A DNA stretch of 64,000 bases, taken from Erigeron canadensis. Its lineage: Eukaryota > Streptophyta > Magnoliopsida > Asterales > Asteraceae. The notes under the pieces were generated by a model. It had not been told where the DNA came from. It ran no database searches and saw only the letters and a list, made by a program, of their open reading frames with translations. The stretch lies in contig NC_057766.1 in assembly GCF_010389155.1 (NCBI RefSeq), positions 38,263,516 through 38,327,515 of the forward strand, read 5' to 3'. The position numbers and the translations under genes are program-made. Of the stretch, positions 36,835-48,300 are shown in pieces (the first letter of the stretch is position 1; every line of letters starts with the position of its first letter).

Positions 36835-37160
36835 TATGTTAGTATAGTTTTTGTACATATATCAGTTTTGTTAATTTGTTAGAATTATTAGTTGTTTATA
36901 GGATTTTAATAGGTTTGTTAGTATATTGGTATGTTATTATTAGTTTTGATAGTTTTGTTAATTAGTTAGTTTTGTTAGAATATTGGTATGTTAGTATAGT
37001 TTTTGTATATTTATTAGTTTTGTTAGTTTTGTTAGAATATTGGTATGTTAGTATAGTTTTTGTATATTTATTAGTTTTGTTAGTTTTGTTAGGATTATTA
37101 GTTGTTTATAGGATTTTAATATGTTTGTTAGTATAATTAGTTTTGATTTATTGATAATTT
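36835..37160. repeat. GTTAGTATAG/TTTTGTTAG-rich repeat tract
   Basis: Several direct copies of pieces such as TTGGTATGTTAGTATAG, TTTATTAGTTTTGTTAG and GATTATTAGTTGTTTATAGG in AT-rich DNA. No coding sequence. Confidence 0.75.
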
Positions 37161-37810
37161 AGTGATTTGTTAGGAGCCACGAATTTGTTTTGTTAGTGAT
37201 TTGTTAGAATATATATCTTTAAATGCAAAATTAAGAAGATTAGAATTTGTTAAAAAATTGATTAAAATAAATAGGCAAGATTATGTAAAAATTTTGATTA
37301 AATAAACTACTTAAGACGTAATAAAATTTAGTTCAACAAAAATATACATAAAATTAATTATAAAAATTAAGTTCAAAAGTATAAAAAATTAAGTTAAAAA
37401 GTTAATATATTGATTTGTTAGAATATTTTAGTCATTAGTGTTAGGTGTTTTACTTTTTGGTTAGAATATTGACAAAATAAAAATGACGTAGATTAAAATT
37501 TGTTAAAAAATTGATTAAAATAAATAGCCAAGATTATGTTAAAAATATATGTATTGAACTAAATATACAAAATTATTTAAAAATTTGAATTAAAAAATTT
37601 TGATTAAATAAACTACCTTAGACGTATTAAAAATTACTATAAAGTTAAATTTAAAAGTATAAAAGTAAATTTATATTGTATAAACGGAGTTCTAAAAATT
37701 ATTATCAAGTAAAAAAGATATATATAAAAGTAATTAAATTTGTGATAATTTTGTTATATGATTTGTATTTTGCAAAAAACGTATAATATGATTTGTATTT
37801 TGCAGTATAG

Positions 37811-39394
37811 ATGACGACTTATCATGGCGGTGATGGCGGCAATGAAGACCCACGTCGACCATGGTGGAAGATTACATGGGGCTGCAAAGGCAGCGGCGGT
37901 AAGGAATTTGGTTTTTTTATAATTCATATTTTAATTTAATATTTTTTTACTAACTTGTCTTTTTAGAATTTGGTTCTTTATAATTCATATTTTAATTTAA
38001 TATTTTTTTTACTAACTTGTTTTTTTAATTTTTGCTAGCCCCACGAAAGGGAAAGGGGAGGGGGCCATGTCAAAATTTAAATCTGGAGGCCGAGTTCGCG
38101 AAAAAGGGCCGTCTGTCGATCGACTTTGACACGAGCAACTTAAAAACGTGGCAGGCGATCGACCCAAATTCTTCTATGTATAAGAGCCTCATTGGCACCT
38201 TGGTCCGCCACATCCCTCAGACATATGACTCCTGGGACCATGTGCCTGCTGAAAGAAAGGATTTTATCATCCCGACTCTGAACGTAAAATATTATTCATT
38301 TTTAACTTCTTCTTTGATGTTTGTATCAATTTTTAATTTCGCTAACTTTTACTTTTATAAATTGCAGACTCGGTTCAAATTGGACCACTTTATTCAGATT
38401 CCTAACCCCGAGGATCCTATTAGGCGGGGGTTCAGGCTGTGTGTTGATAGGGACTGCTCCGATCAGTATCGGCTCCGAAAGAGCCAGTTCAAGAGAGCCC
38501 ACTTTTCCAAAAAGGGGGGCCTGGATGCAGTTCCCCAGTTGGAACAAGCTGTTCCTCCAGAGGGTATGTCACATGAGGACTGGAGAGCTTTGTTGGGGTA
38601 TTACCAGAGGGAGGACCGGGTGAAGCAGTCGGCGAGAAATAGCACAAACAGGGGCAAACAAGTTCTTGCGGGGACCCATGGTCGTAAGTCTTACTCTCAG
38701 TACGTCCACCAGGAGAAGGTTAGTTATGAATTATATATGTATTAAATATATATACTTGTGTTTAAAAGTATAAATTAAAGAATGTATATGTCTTATGATA
38801 AATTGATGTGTTTACAGGTTGAAAAAAACAAGGACGTGGACTTGGTGTATTTGTTCGGGATTAAGCACAAGAAGAAGAAGGATAAACAATGGGAACACCC
38901 GATGGCTGAAGAAATACATGTATGTGTCTCTCTGTAGGATTTTATATTTTTTAGTATTAAATGTTAATTAATCAACCTTATGTATAATGTAATGTTTTTT
39001 ACAGTCTCAGCTCAAGAAGAAGAAGGAGGAGGCTGAACAGGACCCCGTTCCGACACCAGATCCTGACATTGTCATGGATGTACGGGGACCCCGGGCGAGG
39101 CATCGTCGAGGCATAGGGCGAGTCATCAGGCAGATGGGTACCGAGGCGTATGACTATACGCATCTTACCCAGGGACAGCCACGTGCATCATTCAACTTGA
39201 ACAATGACCCACCTCAGCCTATCCAGACGTCCTCCTTATTTGAGGAATTATTTAACTATTCTAGTTATGCACAGGCTCCTTTTCCTCCTCAGCCGTCCCA
39301 GCAGTTGCCCACAGCCCCTCAATACTCAGGCGGATCGTATCATGTCAATTTAGATGACGATGATGATGATGAGAGCGATGGTGCTCATGATTAG
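37811..39394 (+). CDS. Transposon-encoded protein resembling En/Spm second protein (Transposase_24-like), 391 aa
   Basis: Five exons, 37811-37898, 38039-38283, 38368-38718, 38818-38919 and 39005-39394, join in frame without a stop. The N-terminus is short and Gly-rich. A central region of about 80-170 residues (LVRHIPQTYDSWDHVPAERK, then TRFKLDHF, RLRKSQFKRAHF) resembles the Transposase_24 (Ptta/En/Spm) family, whose members bind element ends in CACTA transposons. Next come a Lys-rich patch (KHKKKKDKQW), an Arg-rich patch (RGPRARHRRGIGR), a Pro/Gln-rich region and an acidic end (LDDDDDDESDGAHD). The family call rests on pattern similarity only. Its place inside a MULE, convergent with the transposase, suggests an accessory transposition role like that proposed for mudrB, to which it shows no evident likeness. 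Confidence 0.65.
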
Positions 39395-39756
39395 TATTTT
39401 TTGGTTATAAACAATATATTTTTTATTGTATCAATTATGTTTGTGGTGTATATGTGTTTATCTTTTCGGATGTGCTGGTGATGATGGTCAAAACAAACGA
39501 AAAAAACGTAAAAAAAATATGCCTAATCTATATAAATAAATACGTCAACTATTATTAGTAATAGAATACGTCAACGATATCTAGTACTTATAAAAACAAA
39601 AACAACAAAGATAGCTATAGAATACGTCAACTATTATTAGTAATCATTATAACAAATATAAGTAAAAAAAATACATCAACGATATCTAGTACTTATAATA
39701 ACTATTATTACATACGTTAAAGAGTTACAAACAAACAATTATACGATATAAATAAA
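39395..39756. other. convergent intergenic region with short duplication
   Basis: Between the two stop codons of the element's genes. TACGTCAACTATTATTAG occurs at 39541 and 39623, and TCAACGATATCTAGTACTTA at 39571 and 39675. It presumably holds both 3' UTRs. Confidence 0.7.
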
Positions 39757-42700
39757 CTATTCAAGGATCTCATATCCCGTAGGTGCCTTATTAGCTTGAA
39801 CGTGTCTGTGGTACTCAGCCAAACGGTCTCTGTACTTCGGATGTGTTGCCCAGGCCTGCGATGCAGGTTTATCATGTCCCCAAGCTGAGGTGTAAGGCAT
39901 TGGGCAGTCCTTATCTAAAAAAACCGTAACAAAATGTGTCGACCCCGATACCAGGGCAATGCATATCGGGTCATCTACGTATAGCTCGCCTGGCCCCTTC
40001 CAAAAAGGAAAACATGTGATGTTCTCCTCTAAACTTAAACAGATAATTATTACCCCCAGCGCATTAGACAGAAGCATATCGCAATATGGATTCATCATCC
40101 AGTAATCGTGTAGGCGACCACTTGGATAAGACATTGATAGCAAAGTGTGTATGTGTTTAGCATCACCAGTGAATGCACCCTCATAGTATCCGCGCCTGGA
40201 CTCATACTCCTCTAGCATTAGTTTGCGAATCCACTCGAATTTTTGCTCGTTTTCACCCAAAGCAACAGCCAGTGCCCGAAACCCACAGTTACCATCAGAC
40301 TGTACATTTTTTATATTGACAACGTATCTTTGAAAGAACTTAGGGAGCTGGCCTAGGTAATGACTCATGTCAAACGATGTTGACTCACTCGGGAAAAAGT
40401 TGTGTGTAAACGGTTCAGGGTTGTTCTGGGGATTTTGTGTATTCTGTGTAATGGGTGTCGAGAATAATTGATCAACAAAGCTATATGTTTCTTCTTGCGT
40501 TTGGTTATTCTGGTCTCCGAAATAACTTTGTGTGTCTGCGAAACGTGAATCGCTACCCACATACGAACTATGTCTGCCACTTTGTCCCCAGTATAGTTTG
40601 TTATAAGGTTCGCCAAAGGAATCTGTATTTCCCGGGATGTTAAACTCATAACCCACATACCCACTTTGCCTACCACTTTGACCCCATAATACTTTGTTAT
40701 ATGGTTCGTCTACATTGTCTGGCACGTTCATTGATAGGCCCACATAATTACTTTGTCTTCCAATCTGACCCCATTCGGGCTGGCTTTCAGTTTCATTGAA
40801 GAAACGTGATGGTGTTTTCGCGAAAACAGAACTGGTGCCCACATAATCACTCTGTCTCCGACTTTCAGGTGATTGTGCTTGGCTTTCATTTTCATTGAAG
40901 AAACGTGATGGTGTTTCCGCGAAAAATGAACCGGTGCCCACATAATCACTCTGTTTACGACTTTCAGGTGATTGTGGTTGACTTTCCCATTTCTTCAAAA
41001 AAGCGTGATTGGGTGCTCACGTATTCACTGTGTCTCGCATATTGGCCTTCTCCAAATGCACATGACGGCTGCAAAAATTGATCGGAGAATTGAACCGACC
41101 TGGATTTTTGAAGACCCGAGGGTGCTGTGTTTGTCGCTGGTTTGTTTTGTTCGGGCGCCTGCAAAAAAAAAAATTTAATAACAGATTACACTTACAAGTA
41201 TACTAACAAATAGGGGGCAATTACCAAAAAAAAAAAAAAATTTTAATTAATTAAATGTAGTTCGAATTATGATCCGACATACTTGAGGTATATTTTTCTT
41301 TGACCCGATTGGTCTTCCACGTTTATTTTTAATAACAGACGGGTCTTTGATTTTCGTTCTCCCCGAATAGACGATGTCTTTTAATTTAGAAATCCAGTTT
41401 TTGCGATTTGACTTCGGTTGATCCTTAAACTGGACTTTAACATCCTCTACTAATTAGTCGATAGCTTCGTCATCGTCAAAGTCTTTTCGATGATCGTTGT
41501 CTGGAAGGCATGTCGACGGTGTCAGGTCTAGCTTTCTCCAAAAGTCATTTATGGTATGCACCTCAACACGTTTGTCTACATTTTTGACGAAAACTAATTA
41601 CAATATTTGTGCATTTAGCAAAAAAAAAAAAGCAATTGCCTATATTTCAATAAACTTACTGCAATGCATGTACGCAGCTAGACGGCAGGCACATGGAAGG
41701 CCACAACTAGTCCACACCTTACACCCGCATTTTCTCAAGTCTTTTCCGATCTCATTTTTTAATCGTTTTATTTCATCGACCATTATATCAAGAGCTGTCA
41801 CAAATACAACACAAAGCAGGTCTTTCAAACATGGGTAGTTGTGTTTACCAGCTCTATAAATCCTGCTTTCTTCCAGTTGGCCCTTGATTTCTGTATCTTG
41901 TCCGAGGAGGACATCATTAACACACTGAATTATTCGGTGAAATGTACATCTCCCCTGTAACTCGGACTTGAGGAGTGAATGCTCAGCCTTAACTCTGTTG
42001 GTAGTGTAATTACGGTAGTTGAGGTGTTGATCCACCCAAAAGGACACAAACTTTTCCTTGTACGGGAAAGCCACTCCTTCTGCAGGTACTTGTAAACCTC
42101 TGTCAATTTAACATGTGATTAGCTTGTGTGGGTATATGTGATTTACCAAAAATTAGGAAAAAAAAAACTTCAAAAGCACTTCACTTACTGTTTAAACGGG
42201 GATCCATCTTCTCTTTTAAATATGATAAATTGTTGGTGTACTCTTCTAGTGTGCGGGACTCGTAAAGTTTTTTCCACCATCCGTAAAAAGGCCCCCATTT
42301 CCCTTCCCCTTTTAACGATGACATGCTAAATTTGTCTATGTTCCTCCATATGTGCACTCTACACAATAAATGGTATGCTTCAGGCATAACGGTTTTGCAT
42401 GCTTTCATTAGCGCCAGATCCCGGTCCGTGAGTACGACACACACAGCAAAGCCTTCACCTAACGTCGACTTCAAACACTCCAACACCCATGTATAATTAT
42501 GCTCTTGTTCGCTTATGATAAACGCATATGATATGCTAAATGTCCTGTTTGTTGGAGTGACACCAACGATCTCGACCAATGGCATGTTGTACATATTCGT
42601 TTTGTACGTGGCGTCTATTTGGATAACATAAGGAAATGCACGCCACAATTTAAATGCTGTCGGATGTATAAAAAACAGATTCTCCAACCGACCAGATACA

Positions 42701-44282
42701 CTGTTTGTTGTATGATAATACAAGTAATTATGCTCCTTAAGCAAACTGAACATAACCTGTTTCGTTTGAACAATATGGCGTACATATGTCGTTTCAGATA
42801 CTCTATCATAGTAAATAAATAAAAAGATATGTAAATTTGATATGACATACCTGCATTGGAGTGTTCCCATGTTTTTCGGCCGCCTTTTTCCGCATAGCTT
42901 TTTGGAAATTGTAAATGTCATCACTGCGGGTCAAGTTTCCTGGAAATTTTTCTTTCAATAGCTTTAACATCCCACGGGGCGTACTACCACGATGATATTC
43001 TTCTTCCAGAAATAATCTCTCCTCTTCAGTCAACCTTCTTGCGTACGCGTAACCCTCCAGATTCTCAGCTGGATAGTGATTATGTGTGTCGTCTACAACG
43101 GTTATCCTCCAACCATCATCAGTTAAATGACCGATTAATCTAAAATGGCACTGACACTTAAGTGTCTTTTTAACGAGGCCACTTATCCTATCATCCATTT
43201 TCCCAGAAAGATTACAGACTATCGTCACTTTATTTCTTACACCAGCTAAGTTGGAATTTGTTCGTCGTTTGATTAACACATAACCAAGCTACAATCATGT
43301 ACTTTTGACCTAGTTGAACAATTCTTCGTGTGAATCGAACACCTTAAGATGTATCATTAGTCCTTGAGCAATATATTTATACAAAATTGCGGTAAAAATT
43401 TACAAGTTATTTGGGGGTTTAGTAAAAATAAGATTAGGGGTATTAAAGTCATTTGATAATATTTTAATAGTACTAAAATATAAATATTTTAATGATATTT
43501 GCCTAAATTAGTTTTTTTTTAACAAATTGTCATTAATTTATATACTAATAAATATCTAACATTTTAAATATGCAATATCTAACATTTTAAAATTGCAATA
43601 AATTTAACAACGAAACACAAATTAAATATTACTAAAATATAAATATTTTAATGATATTTGCCTAAATTAGTTTTTTTAACAAATTATCATTAATTTATAT
43701 ACTAATAAATATCTAACATTTTAAATATGCAATATCTAACATTTTAAAATTGCAATAAATTTAACAACGAAACACAAATTAAATATTACTAAAATATAAA
43801 TATTTTAATGATATTTGCCTAAATTAGTTTTTTTTTAACAAATTATCATTAATTTATATACTAATAAATATCTAACATTTTAAATATGCAATATCTAACA
43901 TTTTAAAATTGCAATAAGTTTAACAACGAAACACAAATTAAATAGTACTAAAATATAAATATTTTAATGATATTTGCCTAAATTAGTTTTTTTTAACAAA
44001 TTATCATTAATTTGTATACTAATAAATATCTAACATTTTAAATATGCAATAAATTTAAAAAAAAACACAAATTAAATACTACTAAAATATAAACTAATAA
44101 TGATATTTGCCTAAATTAGTTTTTTTTAAAGTTAACAAGGATACCTGATCGGTGTGGAAAACCCTAGCGTCGTAGTCAAAATGAGGGGCCGCCTCTGGTA
44201 TGTCAAATTCTTCATCAGGTTCTTCTAAGTGAAGCTCAAAACCTTCCGCACCCATTTCGCCCCATATACTTTCAAAAACCAT
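39757..44282 (-). pseudogene. MULE transposase with C-terminal OTU cysteine protease, disrupted
   Basis: Exons read on the minus strand: 44145-44282, 42851-43342, about 42820 down to 42189, 41660-42099, 41283-41575 and 39757-41158. Order of domains: acidic N-terminus; FAR1/MULE zinc-type DNA-binding region (GYVLIKRR, CQCHFRLIG, DDTHNHYPAENLEGYAYAR); transposase catalytic core (QIDATYKTN and VLTDRDLALMKA supply two Asp of the DDE set); SWIM motif (CGCKVWTSCGLPCACRLA); basic RGRPIGSKK; at least five RQSxYVG-type repeats; OTU protease with DGNCGFRAL and STHFVTVFL giving the catalytic Asp, Cys and His. Lesions: in-frame stops at 43310, 43295 and 43289 in exon 2; a 1-bp loss near 42065; a stop at 41454; a 1-bp gain near 41005. 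The OTU part is open over 413 codons. The 802-bp first intron is filled by tandem repeats. Confidence 0.85.
43471..44125. repeat. ~158-bp tandem array in transposase intron 1
   Basis: Four full copies and one shortened copy start at 43471, 43630, 43787, 43946 and 44080. Shared pieces include TACTAAAATATAAATATTTT, GATATTTGCCTAAATTAG, CAATATCTAACATTTTAAA and AACAACGAAACACAAATTAA. Copies are very similar, so the array is young. Confidence 0.9.
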
Positions 44283-44543
44283 CTGAAATAATGATAAACT
44301 ATAATAATAATACTAAAGAACAAATAGAACAAATAGAATGTTATATAAAAACTTTATGAAAGAACAAATAAAAAGAAAGAATGAAAACGATTGTGTATAT
44401 TGAAAATCTAATGTATATCTATATATATAAACGATTGTGAAAGAACAAATAGAATGTTATATAAAAACTTTATGAAAGAACAAATAGAAAGAAAGAATGA
44501 AAACGATTGTGAGATACGAGTTTCCATATATAGAATCAATTAT

Positions 44544-44571
44544 ACACTGTGGACCATTAAGTCCACAGTGT
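44544..44571. repeat. 11-bp-arm palindrome near right TIR
   Basis: ACACTGTGGAC and GTCCACAGTGT enclose CATTAA, a perfect stem about 90 bases inside the right end of the element. Confidence 0.8.
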
Positions 44572-44592
44572 ACGATTTCGTACATCGACTTT

Positions 44593-44659
44593 TTGCAGCG
44601 AGGGTCGCTGCAAAAAGTGTGGTCATTTTACTAAAAAACTGGTCGGGTCACCAGGCGCC
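44593..44659 (-). repeat. right terminal inverted repeat of MULE, with palindrome
   Basis: Counterpart of 36087-36155. The palindrome (TTGCAGCGA, GGG, TCGCTGCAA) occupies 44593-44613 at the inner edge. Confidence 0.75.
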
Positions 44660-44667
44660 TTATTTAA

Positions 44668-45385
44668 GGGATTGGTGGTATAAATTGCGAGTATTAAATT
44701 AATTTTTACACTGAGGATGTTTTAAGGGATTAGTTTTTGATTATCCTTTGCATTATACAGTAGTTTTTTATTATCTTTTGCATTATACAGTGTTGATGTA
44801 ACGTTAGGACCCGTGGCGTTGTGTAACATATGCAGAAGCTATAGATTTTGATTAGGCTCTATGACAAATCCTTAAATCGAATTGTTTAAAAAAACCTACG
44901 TTATTGTGAACCTGCAATTGATCGACTGTGTTGACCATTCCATCCCATCGCACCAAATCATCAACACATGTAAAAACGAACATGACAATATTGTATTGTA
45001 TCCCAATTGTGAACAGTGTTTTCGAGATGTGTAAGCACTGACATGTCAGAGACCCCTTTTTTCATAAATCTCCATATGCTTCCTTCCACCAAAAGCGCTG
45101 TTCACCTCATCTGCTCACATATACACACTCACACTACTGAAGGCACTCCCCACCATTATCCATCCAACTCCCCCAACAAATCTACAAATACACCTTTTTT
45201 TTTCTTTCTCTCCAACCTCTTTATTATATCTATATATATCTTTCCATCTACGTTTCGAATATTTACTCCCCCAAAAACATGCTTCAACATCCATAAACAC
45301 TTACTACTAATAAACAAATAAACCCTATCATCAAGCATTTAACCATTTTCCTTCAAACCCCACTTCCCAAAATCACATTTTTTTA
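44668..45385. other. promoter and 5' leader of hemerythrin-like gene
   Basis: The last 300 bases are pyrimidine-rich (TTTTTTTTTCTTTCTCTCC, CACTCCCCACC). A TATATCTATATATATC stretch near 45225 could serve as TATA box. A near-exact repeat, TAGTTTTTNATTATCNTTTGCATTATACAGT, occurs at 44722 and 44760. Confidence 0.5.
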
Positions 45386-48300
45386 ATGGGTAATTGCTCA
45401 AAAACACTCAAGAAAACAAACCCAGATCACCACCAAAATCTTGACAATTTTTACCCTAAAATCAACACTCCCGATCAAATTCATCGGAAACCAGACACCC
45501 CCGAGAAACCCCACCAAAAAAGAGATCATTCGGATTCCGGCAGTAAACTTCCGGCACCGGTGCCGGCGCCGGCGCCGGTGGTCCGGCTGTACGGATCACC
45601 GGCATCACCAGCTACATCCTACATTCGTTTTGCAATAATGTATAAGCCAGTAACTTTACTTTTCGTCCCGTCGGAAACCCCAGATTTCGGGTTCGAAACG
45701 CCGGTGATACAGTATGGATCTGACGTCATATCCGGGTCATCAGTGACGATACTCCGTTATCTAGACGCGAAGTTTCCGACGCCGTTACTGTTAAGCAACT
45801 GGAATAATAATGACGAGAGGATGCCGGTGGTGGTGACGTCGACGGTTTTGCAACATAAAAGTTTGTTATGGCATTTGGAAAGGATGGTGAGGTGGGGTGA
45901 GGATCTGGCGACACGTGGCGGAAAGTCAAAGGGAGATCCGGTTATGGGAAGTGCTAGGATGGAAGTTAAGAAATATGGAAAGAGTTATTCACAGTTGTTG
46001 GAATTGTTGCTTGAACATGCTCAAATGGAAGAGAGAATTCTCTTTCCTATTTTGGAAAGGGAAGATAGAGGTAAAAAAAAAATTAATAATTTAGATCTGT
46101 AAAAAAATTTTACAGTTATCTTTTACAGTCAAACCTTAGTTGTTTCATTTTTAGATGACTTTAATACATGTGAATGGTAAGATACTTTTTTTTAGTAAAA
46201 TGTGATAATTGTGTTACATGTAAATTGTAGGTTTGACTGTGGAAGTCAAAGGTTGAAATGTAGTTGACTAGCATGGTGTTGAATAAGTAATCATGGTTTA
46301 TCAGTTCTTTAGTGCATTAATTGTTTTAACAAGATTCAGGAGGGTTTAGCTCTTCAGCTGTTTGCTTCTAATGAAATTTGAGCTGGATTTACCTTGTTTA
46401 ATACATGTTATATATAATTATGGGCGATTAGACAAGTGGTGACGAAGTTTTTATGGTTTGTTTAAGTTGCGTAATAACATAGTTCAGTATAGACGTGTCA
46501 CATACTTGTACTTTTATGGTTATTCTTGAATCTTGATTATGATGGTTTAAGTGACACATTATCTAATTTGCCAAAAGTTATGCGTATTTATCACTATTTC
46601 TTTGCAAAAGTGAATACTTTTTATTGTTACGATATCAATAGGAACCTTATTTGCATCCGAAAGTTGAATGTGGACCCTTTTTTTGAACTTTAATTGATAG
46701 TTTTTTAAGCAACGTTCATTTATATCTTGATTTTTAGCTGAATGCACTTTATTTTCAGTAATTAATGATGAGCTTTCATGATGATACATAAGATATTATG
46801 TAAAAGCTACCTAGTGCTGCTTACGTACCTTTCCAACCTGTTCGCCATACATAATCCACTGATAGCTAACATTGCTAGTTTGGGAGATTGGCTCTGCTGT
46901 TTTCAATTGAAATTTGAGCTGGGGATTTACCTTCTACTGTTTCATACGTTTTGTACTATATTGGGAAAAAATAAATTAGTAGTGACTAAGTTGCATAGTG
47001 AAATATAGACGTTTGTCTAAGGATTCATGGCTTGTCTAAGTTGCATAGTGAAAATATAGACATTTGTCACATACTTAAACTTTTACGGGTCTTCTTGATT
47101 ATGACGGTTTAATTATTTAAGTACTAGTTTATCTATTTTTCCAGAAATCATGTGTATTTATCACAGTTTCTTTGCAAAAGTGAATACCTTTTTATTGTTG
47201 CGATATCAAAAGGAGCCTAACTTGCACTCAGAAGTTGAATGTGGACCCTCTTTTCTAATCATAATTGATAATATTTGAAGGAACATCCTTTTGATTGCTT
47301 AATCTTACTTTCTTGTCAGTTTGTGGCTTTAGAATTTTATATGAATGCCTGTCGAAAAAGATATTTATATGAATCCACTTGATTTTCAGCAAATATATGA
47401 TGGGTTTTCATGATCATAAGATATTAGTAAAAGCTACTTGGTGCTTCTCTTGTACCTTTCTTACTTGTTCACCATACCATCCACTCATAGTAGCCTTCTT
47501 TTAATCAACTTTTCAACTCTTTTTTTTTTACCAGAAAGATGAATATTACATCTGTCCAAAAATGATTGACTAGACTTTAAGAGTGCTTGGCTTTTAGTTT
47601 AGTATCCAAATTTGCGCTTTCAATAGATAGTGACAACATAGAAGAATCCTGCAGTCAAAAATCAATTAGCGGCAACATAGAAGAATCCTGCAGTAAAAAA
47701 TCAATGATAGAGTTTTTTATAATGATAATCAGTGGACTAATTGGTTTATTATCACCATGCAGGTTTATCTAAATCTGTAAATGCGGAGCATGCAAGAGAC
47801 CTACCCCTCATGAATGGCATCAAAGAAGACATCAAAACCATCATAGTTCTCGACTCAGGCAGCACTTCATTGCATGATGCCCTCTTTAGTTTGTCCACTA
47901 GACTGAAATCGTTACAGGTACATTCTTTATCCAACTTCAAAACAAATATCATTGTACCCCCAAAAAAGGTGTTTTATTTCCAAGTTTGGTTCAAACTAAA
48001 TTTTAACTTCAGAATCGATAAGAGTGTTGGTTATTTCAACATAATCAATTATTCATATATGCATATCTAAGGATCCTCATGCCTAATCAAGTCTTCATGC
48101 TCAAGTATTATTCCAAATATAAGGAGGATTAAATTAAGGAACATACTCAAAGGAAGAGTAGAATTATAATGTATCACCACTTTAGTAACCATATTAATTG
48201 TTCATGATGTTTCTGAGTCGTATTCTTGTTTCTTCTGATAAGTTATAGAGACAACACCCCATTGTACAGTTAGATAAGAAGTGTGGGATTGATTATCTTT

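Larger units (their letters stand above)
36079..44667. mobile_element. 8.57-kb Mutator-like element (with TSDs) encoding transposase-OTU and a second gene
   Basis: The 8-bp sequence TTATTTAA is directly repeated at 36079-36086 and 44660-44667. Inside it the ends are inverted: CGCGCCCCGTATCTCGACC at the left, and GGCGCCTGGTGACCCGACC when the right end is reverse-complemented. Similarity continues through a TTTTTAGTAATTTGACCA-type segment to a shared palindrome about 49-67 bases in, giving TIRs of about 70 bp. Between them two genes converge: a plus-strand gene from 37811 and a minus-strand transposase/OTU gene from 44282. Convergent genes each reading inward from a TIR is the layout of maize MuDR. 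An 8-bp duplication is at the short end of the MULE range (8-11). Confidence 0.85.

Noticed and set aside
43471..44125. CRISPR-like array
   Set aside because: Units are contiguous 158-bp tandem copies without spacers, in an intron of a plant transposon gene.
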